Shown: positions 17,195 to 27,886, counted from the stretch's first letter. The stretch is 64,000 nt of DNA from Stenotrophomonas rhizophila (GCF_001704155.1 NZ_CP016294.1:3779501-3843500); one strand, 5' to 3'. Notes: a model not told the origin generated them from the letters alone. Numbers and translations are program-made.

Positions 17195-17463
17195 TCCACC
17201 CTCATCGAGCCCACGAGCCGGGCTCCGTGGACCAGGCTAAGGGATAGCTTGTCACGCACTCTCCCGATCCCGTCTGCCTTGAAGTATCCCTTGACGAAAA
17301 GACCCTCGGGCTGAGTCGCGTCGATGGTCAAAGCCGCTGTGAATTCGAAGCCCTTGCGTCTGGCGAGAGCGGCTCTCCACGGCACCGCATCAGGGCCAGC
17401 CCATTGCTTTGGCTGAGCGACGATCTGACGCGCCCGGGCTATGTCTTGTCGCACTGCGTCCAT
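17191..17463 (-). CDS. First gene of the three-gene operon, unrecognised
   Basis: This 90-residue soluble protein has an N-terminal helix (DAVRQDIARARQIVAQPKQW) and a central beta-rich segment (KGFEFTAALTIDATQPEGLF). It is coupled by a 4-bp overlap to the next gene. A perfect 9-bp inverted repeat (17579-17606) lies about 115 bases upstream and may be its operator. No family is recognised. Confidence 0.6.
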   Translation of the reverse strand: MDAVRQDIARARQIVAQPKQWAGPDAVPWRAALARRKGFEFTAALTIDATQPEGLFVKGYFKADGIGRVRDKLSLSLVHGARLVGSMRVE

Positions 17464-17578
17464 TCAACCCCCGTCCGGTCAAAGCGCGCACCCCATCCCA
17501 ACGAAGCCGTACTGGCGAAATGGGGACATTTCCTGTGCTGCTCCTACGCGTCGAGACCGCACTCGCCAATTGGACCTT

Positions 17579-17606
17579 GCCTATGGATTCCGTCAGTTCC
17601 ATAGGC
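17579..17606. promoter_or_regulatory. 9-bp inverted repeat upstream of the three-gene operon
   Basis: GCCTATGGA (17579-17587) and TCCATAGGC (17598-17606) are perfect inverted copies separated by ten bases. The position suits a dimeric repressor's operator, or a hairpin in an untranslated leader. There is no direct evidence of binding. Confidence 0.4.
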
Positions 17607-17657
17607 GATAGAAATGCGCGCAGACGATCCCGGCACATCCGATGCGCCTGATCTGGC

Positions 17658-17733
17658 TGGTGGGCCCACCAGGATTCGAACCTGGAACCAAAGGATTATG
17701 AGTCCTCTGCTCTAACCGTTGAGCTATAGGCCC
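17658..17733 (-). tRNA. tRNA-Ile (CAU anticodon, lysidine type)
   Basis: This 76-base gene includes an encoded CCA. It has the acceptor GGGCCTA/TGGGCCC with one G-T pair, the D arm AGCTCAACGGTTAGAGC, and the anticodon stem-loop GGACTCATAATCC with CAT. The T arm is CCAGGTTCGAATCCTGG. The D-loop and GACTCATAATC context match tRNA-Ile2 rather than elongator Met, so C34 should be modified to lysidine by TilS to read AUA. A -10-like TACACT (17752-17747, minus) lies 14 bases upstream. It marks the edge of the accessory stretch, and no integrase is nearby. Confidence 0.9.
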
Positions 17734-18072
17734 TTCGCGGTTGCACAGTGTAGTGGAGGCGAAGCGGGGGTTGCTACTGGGGACCGGTGGAAGCAGGGCG
17801 TGCTATGCCCCACTCCAGTGCCTTTGGCGGGCGTTCGGGCCCGTGTCACGCTTGAGATAGCCAGTGCTACATGGCGCCACTGGCCTGATCAGCGCGGCAA
17901 GGCGCCGGGGCGGGCAAGAGCGATCTTCGGTTGGGGCCATGCGTTACCGTACCGATTGGCGAGGTCGGCGGTCGTTTGGGAACCGACCCTACCCGACCCC
18001 AGCATCATGTGTGCCAGCGTCCGGCGCGATGCGGCGGAGCCCGATCCGTCCGTCGCTGGCGGCAACCCATAG
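17734..18072. other. Intergenic stretch without a recognisable gene
   Basis: Apart from the probable tRNA promoter at its left edge and the rpoD terminator at its right edge, I see no gene or regulatory element that I can support. The open frames here have atypical composition and no ribosome sites. Confidence 0.6.
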
Positions 18073-18100
18073 AAAAAACCCCGCCGAAGCGGGGTTTTTT
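18073..18100 (-). terminator. rpoD terminator (bidirectional)
   Basis: CCCCGC (18079-18084) and GCGGGG (18089-18094) form a stem with a CGAA loop, flanked by A6 on one side and T6 on the other. On the minus strand it follows the rpoD stop by about 20 bases. Confidence 0.9.
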
Positions 18101-18122
18101 CATTTACGCGACTACCTGGAAA

Positions 18123-19973
<1,851 letters not shown>

Positions 19974-20016
19974 GTAGTGCTCGCGCCACCGGCAGGGATA
20001 GGGAATAGAACCTAGC

Positions 20017-20025
20017 ATTATACCA
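20017..20025 (-). promoter_or_regulatory. Extended -10 promoter of rpoD
   Basis: Read on minus, TGGTATAAT is a perfect extended -10 element, 45 bases before the rpoD start codon. The -35 region is GC-rich and poor, as expected where TGn compensates. Confidence 0.7.
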
Positions 20026-20062
20026 GCCCAGCGCCCCTCGGGCCCGGGCGGTGGTCCCGGGG

Positions 20063-20503
20063 TCAGGGTCTGAGCAGGAAGGTCACCGGACCATCGTTGA
20101 TCAGGCTGACAACCATATGGGCGCCAAACTGACCGGTTTCCACCCCTGAAACGTGCTTTTGACGACAGATCTCCACCAATCTGTTGAATCCACGTTCAGC
20201 CTCGTCAGGCGGCGCGGCGGTACTGAAGCCCGGGCGCATCCCGCTGGCTGTGTCTGCCGCGAGGGTGAACTGGCTCACCAGCAGCAGGCCGCCCCCTGTC
20301 TCCCCCAGGGATCGGTTCATTTTCCCGCTCTCATCTGCAAACACACGGTAACCAAGCAGGCGATCGGCCATCCGCCGGATCTGGGCCTCGGTATCGCCCG
20401 GCTCCATGCCCACCAGGGCCAGCAGGCCCGGGCCGATCTGGCCGACTACGGCGTGGTCCACGCTGACGCTTGCCTGGGTAACGCGCTGGATGAGGACGAG
20501 CAT
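20063..20503 (-). CDS. dtd: D-aminoacyl-tRNA deacylase
   Basis: This 146-residue cytoplasmic enzyme (normal length about 145) cleaves D-amino acids, and glycine mischarged on tRNA-Ala, from tRNA. Both family signatures are present: SQFTLAAD (about residues 78-85) and the cross-subunit Gly-cisPro motif in NDGPVTFLL near the C-terminus. The start at 20503 ([13 protein letters not shown]) is the conserved one. The divergent acyltransferase gene starts 74 bases away. Confidence 0.95.
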   Translation of the reverse strand: MLVLIQRVTQASVSVDHAVVGQIGPGLLALVGMEPGDTEAQIRRMADRLLGYRVFADESGKMNRSLGETGGGLLLVSQFTLAADTASGMRPGFSTAAPPDEAERGFNRLVEICRQKHVSGVETGQFGAHMVVSLINDGPVTFLLRP

Positions 20504-20576
20504 GGTGGGGCTTTCCAGGATGAACAAGCGGCCTACCTTAGGGGTTGAGCGCCTGCACCGGCTAGACTTTGCCCCG

Positions 20577-21494
20577 ATGAAACCGCAAACCACTGCCCGC
20601 CTGGCCTACCGCGCCGCCGCTTTGTTCACCCGCCTGCCCTGGTCCTGGCTGCGCGGCTTTGCCCATGGCCTGGCCGGGCTATGGATCGCCCTGAACGCCC
20701 GCGAGAGCCGGGTGACCCGGCGCAACCTGGAGCTGGCCTACCCTGAGCTGTCGGCCGAGGACCGCGACGCCCTGCACAAGGCGGTGCTGCGCTCGACCGC
20801 GCTGCAGGCAGTGGAAACCCTGCGCCTGTGGACCCGTCCGCGCGACCGCAACCTGGCCCTGCTGACCGAACGCCATGGCGAGGCGCTGTACGACGCGGCC
20901 CTGGCCAGCGGCAAGGGCGTGATCGTGGCCGCCCCGCACTACGGCAACTGGGAGCTGCTCAACCAGTGGCTGGCCTCGCGCGGGCCGATCGCCATCGTCT
21001 ACAAGGCGCCGGATGAAGCGGTGGGCGATGAATTCCTGCAGCTGGTCCGGGGCGGCAGCAACGTGCAGCAGGTCCGGGCCGAAGGGCCGGCGGTGCGCCA
21101 GCTGTTCAAGGTGCTCAAGGACGGCGGCGCCACCGGCATCCTGCCGGACCAGCAACCCAAGGCCGGCGATGGCGTGTTCGCCCCGTTCTTCGGGGTGGAA
21201 GCGCTGACCATGACCCTGGTCAACCGGCTGGCCGAGCGCACCGGGGCCACGGTGCTGTACGGCTGGTGCGAACGCACCGGGCCGGGCATGCAGTTCGCCC
21301 TGCACATCACGCCGGCTGACGTCGCCGTGGCCGATCCTGACGCGCGCACGGCCGCCAGTGCGCTCAATGCCGGCATCGAGGCGATTGCCCGCCGCGATCC
21401 GGCCCAGTACCAGTGGACCTACAAGCGTTACACGCTGCGCCCGCCGCACAGCGACGAAGTGGACCCGTACGCCACCGACCGACATCCGCACTGA
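20577..21494 (+). CDS. LpxL-type lipid A biosynthesis acyltransferase
   Basis: This 305-residue protein of the LpxL/HtrB family adds a secondary acyl chain to lipid A precursors, using acyl-ACP at the inner membrane. The catalytic H-x4-E is seen in HYGNWE (about residue 123), followed by LPDQQPKAGDGVFAPFFG, also typical. The N-terminal helix (FTRLPWSWLRGFAHGLAGLW) is likely a membrane anchor. The start at 20577 is preferred because upstream sequence is shadow of dtd. The acyl chain preference is unknown. Confidence 0.9.
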   Translation: MKPQTTARLAYRAAALFTRLPWSWLRGFAHGLAGLWIALNARESRVTRRNLELAYPELSAEDRDALHKAVLRSTALQAVETLRLWTRPRDRNLALLTERHGEALYDAALASGKGVIVAAPHYGNWELLNQWLASRGPIAIVYKAPDEAVGDEFLQLVRGGSNVQQVRAEGPAVRQLFKVLKDGGATGILPDQQPKAGDGVFAPFFGVEALTMTLVNRLAERTGATVLYGWCERTGPGMQFALHITPADVAVADPDARTAASALNAGIEAIARRDPAQYQWTYKRYTLRPPHSDEVDPYATDRHPH

Positions 21495-21559
21495 GCGCGA
21501 CGCTGCGTCGCATCGGCCACGATTGAATCGGCGCCTTCCGACCCCACTGTGAAACCACG

Positions 21560-22696
21560 ATGTCCCCCACGGCCCCTGCCATGTCCCCAGTTGCTTCTTC
21601 CCCGTTCGGCGATCCGGCCGCGATCCGCTGCGAGCGCGCGGTGGCCGAACTGCGTGCCGGCCGCCCGGTGGTGATCGATGACGGCCACGGCCAGCGCCTG
21701 GCTTTCATTGCCCTGGACAGCAGTACGCGCAGCAGCTACACCGCCTTTGCCGGGGTGGCCGCCGGGCAGCATTACCTGTTCCTGACCGCTACCCGCGCGC
21801 GGGTGCTGGGGGTGGCCGCCGAAGACGGCGCACGCGTCCCGCTGGCCGGGGTCGACTTCGATGCGCTGCCCTCGCTGAGCTACCTGCGCGATGCCGAGCC
21901 GATGCCGGCTGGCTGGTCCGCCGGGCAGGCCCTGGATGAGGGCGCGGTGGAAATCGCCCGGCTGGGCCTGCTGCTGCCGGCCATGGTCGGGGTACTGCTT
22001 GCCCCGGGCGATGCCCGCTTCGACAGCTGCGCGCAGGTATCGCTGTGCGACCTGGCCCAGGGCGCCGAGCAGGCCGCCCACGCCTATGAGCTGGTGGCGC
22101 GCTCGCCGGTGCCGCTGCGCGAAGTGGGCATGACCGAATTTGCGGTGTTCCGCGGCGGCGTGGCCCAGCGCGACCAGGTGGCGATCATCGTGGGCAACCC
22201 CGATCTTGCCGGCGTGGTACCGGTGCGCGTGCATTCCTCGTGCCTGACCGGCGATCTGTTCGGCTCGCTCAAGTGCGACTGCGGCGACCAGCTGCGGCGC
22301 GGGCTGCGCAAGCTCAAGGAACTGGGCGGTGGGGTGCTGCTGTACCTGGACCAGGAAGGCCGCGGCACCGGCATTGCCGCCAAGATGCGCGCCTATGGCT
22401 ACCAGCACGATGGGCTGGATACGATCGATGCCGATGCACAGCTGGGCTTCGGCGCCGACGAGCGCCGCTATGGCAGCGCGGTGGCGATGCTGCAGGGCCT
22501 GGGCGTACAGCGCGTACAGCTGCTCAGCAACAACCCGACCAAGGCCCAGCGCCTGCGCCATGCCGGGATCGAGGTGGTGGACTGTGTGCCGGTGACCGGC
22601 GACATCACCGCCGAGAACGAGCACTACCTGCGCACCAAGGCCGAACGCGCCGGCCACCTGCTGGATGTGGACGCGCTGATCCAGGCCGCGCAATAG
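21560..22696 (+). CDS. ribA: GTP cyclohydrolase II with an extra N-terminal domain
   Basis: This 378-residue protein opens the GTP imidazole ring to start riboflavin synthesis. The C-terminal ~200 residues are a complete RibA: zinc Cys cluster in CLTGDLFGSLKCDCGDQLRR, QEGRGTGIAAKMRAYGYQ, and LLSNNPTKAQRLRHAGIEV. The first ~175 residues align only loosely with the RibB (DHBP synthase) layout and lack its acidic metal motifs as far as I can see, so a degenerate RibB-like domain is suspected. The start could be 21560 or the in-frame ATG at 21581. No other riboflavin genes are adjacent. Confidence 0.9.
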   Translation: MSPTAPAMSPVASSPFGDPAAIRCERAVAELRAGRPVVIDDGHGQRLAFIALDSSTRSSYTAFAGVAAGQHYLFLTATRARVLGVAAEDGARVPLAGVDFDALPSLSYLRDAEPMPAGWSAGQALDEGAVEIARLGLLLPAMVGVLLAPGDARFDSCAQVSLCDLAQGAEQAAHAYELVARSPVPLREVGMTEFAVFRGGVAQRDQVAIIVGNPDLAGVVPVRVHSSCLTGDLFGSLKCDCGDQLRRGLRKLKELGGGVLLYLDQEGRGTGIAAKMRAYGYQHDGLDTIDADAQLGFGADERRYGSAVAMLQGLGVQRVQLLSNNPTKAQRLRHAGIEVVDCVPVTGDITAENEHYLRTKAERAGHLLDVDALIQAAQ

Positions 22697-22744
22697 CCCG
22701 CGCCAACCTGCTACCGTCTGCGCGACGGGCGCAGCCGACCTGAT

Positions 22745-23305
22745 GTGGACGCCCGGCATGTTTCCTCCTGCCGAGCGCCTGCCTTGTCCGACCCGTCCCC
22801 TGCCCCGTTGCCGTCCCCGCCCCCCCTGCCCGACCAGGGCACGTGGCAGCCGCTGCCGCTGCGCGCGGCCACCATCGCCGGCGTGGCCGGTGCCATCACC
22901 GGTGCAATCTTCATCGGGGGCGTGCTCGGCACGCTGTGGGTGGTCTTCGACCTGCCGATGCGCTGGATCGCGGGACCGGCCATGCTGATTCCCGGCGCGC
23001 TGATCGGCGGCGTCTTCGGCTTCCGCCGGCAGCGCCGCACGTGGTGGCGGCTGGATGCGCAGGGGCTGGGCGTGCGCCGTGACCTGATGTGGCAGCTGGA
23101 GACCCGGGTGCCGCTGTCGCGCGTGCAGCACCTGGACCTGCGCCGTGGCCCGATCGAACGCACCGCGCGGCTGTCCACCCTGGTGGTGCATACCGCCGGC
23201 AGCCGTTTCAGTGCGGTGTCGCTGGCCGGGCTGGACCAGGCCGATGCCGAGCACCTGCGCGATACGCTGGGGCGCCAGCTGGACCAGGACGACGACGCCC
23301 TGTGA
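22745..23305 (+). CDS. PH-domain membrane protein (YdbS-like)
   Basis: This protein of up to 186 residues has two membrane helices (about 45-65, VAGAITGAIFIGGVLGTLWV, and about 75-90). It then has a bacterial PH (bPH2) domain with the typical WRLDAQGLGVRRDLMWQLET and VPLSRVQHLDLRRGPIERTA. The start is uncertain: a GTG at 22745 gives the longest form and a TTG at 22784-22787 a shorter one. It overlaps the next gene by four bases (GTGA) and is paired with it, as YdbS is with YdbT. The function of these pairs is unknown; an envelope-stress link has been proposed. Confidence 0.8.
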   Translation: MDARHVSSCRAPALSDPSPAPLPSPPPLPDQGTWQPLPLRAATIAGVAGAITGAIFIGGVLGTLWVVFDLPMRWIAGPAMLIPGALIGGVFGFRRQRRTWWRLDAQGLGVRRDLMWQLETRVPLSRVQHLDLRRGPIERTARLSTLVVHTAGSRFSAVSLAGLDQADAEHLRDTLGRQLDQDDDAL

Positions 23306-24831
23306 GCACACCCCTGGCTGACGACGGCGCCCCCGACCAGCGCCTGCATCCATGGTCGTGGCTGTTCGTGCTGCTGATGCAGCTGCGCCAGTTCCTGCTG
23401 CCGCTGGTAGCGCTGGTGGTGTTCGGTGGCCGCGGCGACAGTGACCAGGAGGAGATGTGGTCGAACCTGGCCGCGCTGGTGGTGATCGTGGTGCTGGTGG
23501 CCGTTTCCATCCTGCAGTACCTCACCTTCCATTACCGGATCGGCCGCGATGCGATCAGCGTGCGCAGCGGGGTGATTTCACGCAACCGGCGCGAGATTCC
23601 CTTCGCACGCATCCACAACGTGGTGGTGCACCAGAATCCGTTGCACCGGCTGTTCGGCGTGGCCGAACTGCGCCTGGAATCGGCCGGCGGGAATCGGCCG
23701 GAAGCGGAAATGCGCGTGCTCAAGCTGGACCAGGCGCTGGCGCTGGAGCAGCTGGTGCGCCAGCGCGGGCAGCAGCAGGTGGCCAGCGGGGATACGACGG
23801 CGGTGCAAACCCCCGACGTCCCGGCCGAAGATGTCCTGCTGCAGCTGGGTACCGCCGATGTGGTGCGCGTCGGGCTGTTGTCCAATCGCGGCTGGGTGGT
23901 GGTGCTGGCCGCTATCGGTGCGTCGTACCAGCTGTTCCCGCGCGGCGCGGTCGACGACGCCATTGAACACGGTGGCCGCCAGGCGTTCGGCTATGCCAGC
24001 TCCTTGCACCCGGCCACCTGGGTCTGGGTGGTGGCGGCACTGGTAATGGTGATCGGCTTCTGGGCACTGCTGCGGGTGTTCTCCGTGGCAGTGGCGCTGC
24101 TGCGCTATCACGGCTTCCGGCTGACCGAACACGAGCGCCGCCTCACCGTGGCCAGCGGCCTGCTCACGCGTATGCGCACCAGTGTGGCGCGCCGGCGGAT
24201 CCAGGCCTGGACGCTGCGCGAAACCGCGCTGCAGCGCTGGTTCAATCGCCGCCACCTGCGCATCGATATCGCCGCAGGTGTATCCACCGATGGCGAACGC
24301 CGCGACCTGCGCGAACTGGCGCCGCTGGCTACGCCCGAGGCCTGCAACACGCTGGTGCAGCACCTTCTGCCGCAGCTGCAGTGGCCACCGGCGCAGTGGC
24401 GGCCGGTGCCGCTGCGCGGCTGGTGGCGGTTGTGCCTGCCGGCGCTGGTGATCGTGCCGCTGCTGGCTGCCGGTGCCGTGTGGGAAGTGGGGCCGTGGGG
24501 CGCGCTGGTGCTGGCGTGGCTGCCGTGGTCGGCGCTGCGCGCACATCGCACCATGGCGCATATGGGCTGGCACCTGGATGCGCGTTACGTGGCCGTGCGC
24601 GGTGGCTGGTGGCAGCGCTGGTGGCGGTTTGCCGAGCTGGACAAGCTGCAGGCGCTGCGGCTGGGCCGCTCGCCGCTGGACCGGTGGCTGGGCACGTCCA
24701 GCGTATGGCTGGATACGGCGGGGGCAAGCGGCAGCATCGCGTTGTGCCTGCGGTATCTGCCGGAAGCCGAGGCGCGGGCGGTGTTTGAACAGCTCAATGC
24801 TGCGTTCGTGAAGCGCCGCCCGTATCGGTAA
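23302..24831 (+). CDS. PH-domain membrane protein (YdbT-like)
   Basis: This 509-residue protein starts at GTG 23302, overlapping the preceding stop. It has several membrane segments (about residues 20-40, 55-75, 225-250, 385-420). Three bPH2 domains are readable: the first around HYRIGRDAISVRSGVISRNR, the second around HGFRLTEHERRLTVASGLLT, and the third around GWHLDARYVAVRGGWWQRWW. This arrangement is that of YdbT, the partner of YdbS. Role unknown. Confidence 0.85.
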   Translation: MSTPLADDGAPDQRLHPWSWLFVLLMQLRQFLLPLVALVVFGGRGDSDQEEMWSNLAALVVIVVLVAVSILQYLTFHYRIGRDAISVRSGVISRNRREIPFARIHNVVVHQNPLHRLFGVAELRLESAGGNRPEAEMRVLKLDQALALEQLVRQRGQQQVASGDTTAVQTPDVPAEDVLLQLGTADVVRVGLLSNRGWVVVLAAIGASYQLFPRGAVDDAIEHGGRQAFGYASSLHPATWVWVVAALVMVIGFWALLRVFSVAVALLRYHGFRLTEHERRLTVASGLLTRMRTSVARRRIQAWTLRETALQRWFNRRHLRIDIAAGVSTDGERRDLRELAPLATPEACNTLVQHLLPQLQWPPAQWRPVPLRGWWRLCLPALVIVPLLAAGAVWEVGPWGALVLAWLPWSALRAHRTMAHMGWHLDARYVAVRGGWWQRWWRFAELDKLQALRLGRSPLDRWLGTSSVWLDTAGASGSIALCLRYLPEAEARAVFEQLNAAFVKRRPYR

Positions 24832-24834
24832 CCG

Positions 24835-25890
24835 TTATCGCTTTGATGGGCCCCAATAGCCCAGGTCCTTGCGGATCTGCAGGCCGCGCGTCCACGCGCC
24901 GAACGGCTTGCGCTTCAGGATACCCATCTCGCCTGCCAGGAAATCCTCGGTGGCGGCGATTACGCGCTCGCTGGAGCGGCCGTCTCGCCACGGGTGGATG
25001 TCGTCGGCGTAGCGGCGGATCTCCGCCATCAACGCCGGCTCCGGGTGCAGCGCGCGTGCCAGCATCGCCGGCAGCTGGGCCGGATCGTCGAAATCGATCA
25101 TGTGCGGCTGCGGGACGCGGTTGCGGAAGGTCACCACGGGTTTGTGCTGCACCACGAACTCGGAGACGATCGAGGAGGTGTCCGACACCAGCACATCGGC
25201 GGCGCGCTGCGCGGCCATCACCTGTTCCGGTTCGATGAAGGCGGCGTTGGCGCCGGCCAGTGCGCGGTAGCGCGCGAACAACTCCGGCGGGCACTTGGGG
25301 TGCAGGGTCAGCAGCCAGTAGTGGCCGCCCCGTGCGATGTCCCCGGCGATCTGCTCGTAGAGGTGCGGGGCCGCACTGAGGCGCTCGGTGAATGTGGAGC
25401 CGAACAGGATCACCGGCCGCCCCTGCGCGGGCGCGCGCAGCGCCGCACTGGCGCCGCCGTCGTCCAGGAACAGCGGGTCGAGCTTGGGCCAGCCGGTCTC
25501 GGCTACCGCGAAGTGGCCCTCACGTGCGGCCAGCTCACGGAACGGGGTGGTGGTGGCCGGGCCCTGGGTGCAGTACAGGTCGAACAGCCCGCGTACGCGG
25601 AAGTGGCCACGGGCACTGTCGCGCTTCTGCACGTTGAAGCCATGGAAGACCTGCACCTTGGCCCCGGCAATGAACGGCGGCACCCAGTTGGCCGCGCTGA
25701 ACACCGCGCGCGGGCGCAGCGCCAGCGCCTGCTGCAGGCCAACGTTGGGCACGCCTGGCAGGCTGGCCCCGGCCGCTCCGTCGGCAAACCACGCCGACAC
25801 CGGTTGACCGGAGGCGTGCAACGCCTGGGCCAACGGGGCGAGAATAGGCAACGCATAGCGTTCCGTCGCAAACAGCAGGTACTCGGCCAT
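24835..25890 (-). CDS. CDP-glycerol glycerophosphotransferase-like protein (LPS cluster)
   Basis: This 351-residue protein has a GT-B-like fold. The motif ADVLVSDTSSIVSEFVVQHK followed by PVVTF (about residues 250-275) is characteristic of the Glyphos_transf family (CDP-glycerol:poly-glycerophosphate transferases). GSTFTERLSAAPHLYEQIAG forms the nucleotide-binding half. In Gram-negatives such proteins decorate LPS or related glycans. The start at 25890 is chosen because GGAGG is eight bases upstream; an ATG at 25893 directly precedes it. Its 5' end meets the divergent GT2 gene head to head without a gap, which is unusual. Confidence 0.8.
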   Translation of the reverse strand: MAEYLLFATERYALPILAPLAQALHASGQPVSAWFADGAAGASLPGVPNVGLQQALALRPRAVFSAANWVPPFIAGAKVQVFHGFNVQKRDSARGHFRVRGLFDLYCTQGPATTTPFRELAAREGHFAVAETGWPKLDPLFLDDGGASAALRAPAQGRPVILFGSTFTERLSAAPHLYEQIAGDIARGGHYWLLTLHPKCPPELFARYRALAGANAAFIEPEQVMAAQRAADVLVSDTSSIVSEFVVQHKPVVTFRNRVPQPHMIDFDDPAQLPAMLARALHPEPALMAEIRRYADDIHPWRDGRSSERVIAATEDFLAGEMGILKRKPFGAWTRGLQIRKDLGYWGPSKR

Positions 25891-25891
25891 C

Positions 25892-26713
25892 ATGTCCTCC
25901 ACGACCGCTCCCGTTGAACGGCCTCGCATCTCGGCCTGCATTATCGCGTTCAATGAAGCCGACCGCATCGGCGACTGCCTGGCCTCGCTGGCCTTCTGCG
26001 ATGAGGTCATCGTGGTGGACTCGTACTCCACCGATGCCACGGTGGCCATCGCCACGGCCGCCGGGGCGCGGGTGCTGCAACGCCCGTTCGACGGCTTCCG
26101 CAGCCAGAAGGCATTCTGCGTGGCGCAGGCCACGCACGACTGGGTGCTGTGCCTGGATGCCGACGAACGCATCAGCGACGACCTGCGCGCAGCGATCCTC
26201 GCCGCCCAGGCGGTGGGCTTCACCGGCCACCATGGCTATCGCTTTGCCCGGCTTTCCGAGTACTTCGGCAAGTTCCTGCGCCATGGCAATGCCTACCCGG
26301 ACCGGGTGCTGCGGCTGTTCGACCGCCGCCACGGCGGCTGGCGCGGCAAGCGCGAGATCCACGAAGCAGCCAGTGTCGATGGCAGCGTGGGCACCCTGCG
26401 CGGCGACCTCATCCACTACCCCTACCGCTCACTGGAACAGCAGCTGGCCAAGACCCAGCGCTATGCGCGGATGATGGCCGAGCACGAGTTCGCGCGCGGC
26501 AAGCGCGCCACGCTGGCCAAGCTGGTGCTGGCCCCGGCGTGGCGGTTCTGGCGGGGGTTGCTGCTGCGCGGCGGTTTCCGCGATGGCTGGCATGGCCTGG
26601 TGTATGCCTACGTGCGCGCCAACTACGTGCGGCAGAAGACCATCATGCTGTGGATGCTGCAGCACGGGCAGCCGGTCAGCGATCCGCCACGGGACGTTGG
26701 CGACACTCCCTGA
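25892..26713 (+). CDS. Family 2 glycosyltransferase (WaaE/KdtX-like)
   Basis: This 273-residue GT-A enzyme adds a sugar to the LPS core. The N-terminal motif ISACIIAFNEADRIGDCLAS, the DEVIVVDSYSTDAT region, and the DxD-like DADERISDDL are typical of the LPS core beta-1,4-glucosyltransferase group. The C-terminal amphipathic/basic segment (WRFWRGLLLRGGFRDGWHGL) probably binds the membrane. It is directly followed by a GT4 gene on the same strand. Confidence 0.88.
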   Translation: MSSTTAPVERPRISACIIAFNEADRIGDCLASLAFCDEVIVVDSYSTDATVAIATAAGARVLQRPFDGFRSQKAFCVAQATHDWVLCLDADERISDDLRAAILAAQAVGFTGHHGYRFARLSEYFGKFLRHGNAYPDRVLRLFDRRHGGWRGKREIHEAASVDGSVGTLRGDLIHYPYRSLEQQLAKTQRYARMMAEHEFARGKRATLAKLVLAPAWRFWRGLLLRGGFRDGWHGLVYAYVRANYVRQKTIMLWMLQHGQPVSDPPRDVGDTP

Positions 26714-26757
26714 ACACGGGTATGTCAGACTTTGGGGGCGTATTACCGAAGGCCCCC

Positions 26758-27885
26758 ATGAAGATCCTCTACACCAACTTCCACGCCGGTGATGGCGGTG
26801 GGCACACCACCTACCTGGCGTCGCTGGCGCGCGCACTGTCGCCGCGCCATCAGCTGTTCATGGCCGCACCCGGCGGCAGCCGGATACTGCGGGTAGTGCG
26901 CCAGGAGCGCATCGCCGAGCCGGTGGAGATCGCCTTCAGCAGCGGCCTGGCCACGCTGGGCCGGCAGTGGGCAGACCTGCGCACGCTGCGCGGGCTGATC
27001 CGCGAGCACGCCATCGATATCGTGCATGCCAACGGCGCACGCGATCACCGGGTGGCCATGGAGGCCGTGGCGGGTCTGTCCCGGCGGCCCAAGCTGGTGT
27101 TCACCAAGCACAACAGCAAATCCAGCAACACCTTCGGCAATGCCGTGCGTGCGCGCTGGGGCACCGACCGGGTGATCGCCGTGTCCGAACACACCCGGCA
27201 GATGCTGCTGGACAGCCCGTACCGGCACTGCCCGATCGACGTGGTGCGCAACGGGGTGGACCTGCAGCGCTTTTCGCCGGTTGCGCCCGCCGATGGCGCG
27301 GCGCTGCGCGCGCGCTGGACGCTTGACCCGGATGCGCTGGTGCTGGTGAGCAACGCCGGCACCGATGGCCACAAGGGCTGGATCGATCTGGCCCGCGCCA
27401 TCGCCACCCTGCCCGAGCCGCTGCGCGGCAAGGTGCACATGGCCGTGGCCGGACGCGAGCCCGACCCGCTTCTGGTGGCGGAAGTGGAACAGCTTGGCGT
27501 GGCCGGGCAGGTGCATTTTGCCGGGCTGCTGGAAGACATCCGCCCGTTCGTGGCCAGCGGCGATGCGGGCTTCGTGCTGTCCTACGATGTGGAAACCATC
27601 TCGTTTGCCTGCCGCGAAATGATGGCGATGGGCAAGCCGGTGATGGTCAGTGATTACGCGGGTTTGCCTGAGAACATCACGCATGGGCACAACGGCTGGA
27701 TCGTGCCGGTGCGGAACGTGGCCGCCATTGCGGCCCAGGTGGTAGCGCTGTATGAGCAGCGGCAGACATTGCCGGCCGTTGGCCAGGCCGCGCGCGCGCA
27801 TGCGGTGGAAGCGTTCGGGTTGGAGACGTTCAGTGCGTTGACTGAAGCTTGTTATTTGGCGGTGTTGGGTGGGGCAGCCGACTAG
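26758..27885 (+). CDS. Family 4 glycosyltransferase
   Basis: This 375-residue GT-B retaining glycosyltransferase likely acts on the LPS core or O-chain. The N-terminal domain begins MKILYTNFHAGDGGGHTTYL. The C-terminal nucleotide-sugar domain contains the EMMAMGKPVMVSDYAGLPEN motif with the E-x7-E-type pattern. The start at 26758 is preferred, although an in-frame ATG at 26722 would add 12 residues. The stop at 27883-27885 is immediately followed by a repeat tract. Confidence 0.88.
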   Translation: MKILYTNFHAGDGGGHTTYLASLARALSPRHQLFMAAPGGSRILRVVRQERIAEPVEIAFSSGLATLGRQWADLRTLRGLIREHAIDIVHANGARDHRVAMEAVAGLSRRPKLVFTKHNSKSSNTFGNAVRARWGTDRVIAVSEHTRQMLLDSPYRHCPIDVVRNGVDLQRFSPVAPADGAALRARWTLDPDALVLVSNAGTDGHKGWIDLARAIATLPEPLRGKVHMAVAGREPDPLLVAEVEQLGVAGQVHFAGLLEDIRPFVASGDAGFVLSYDVETISFACREMMAMGKPVMVSDYAGLPENITHGHNGWIVPVRNVAAIAAQVVALYEQRQTLPAVGQAARAHAVEAFGLETFSALTEACYLAVLGGAAD

Positions 27886-27886
27886 C

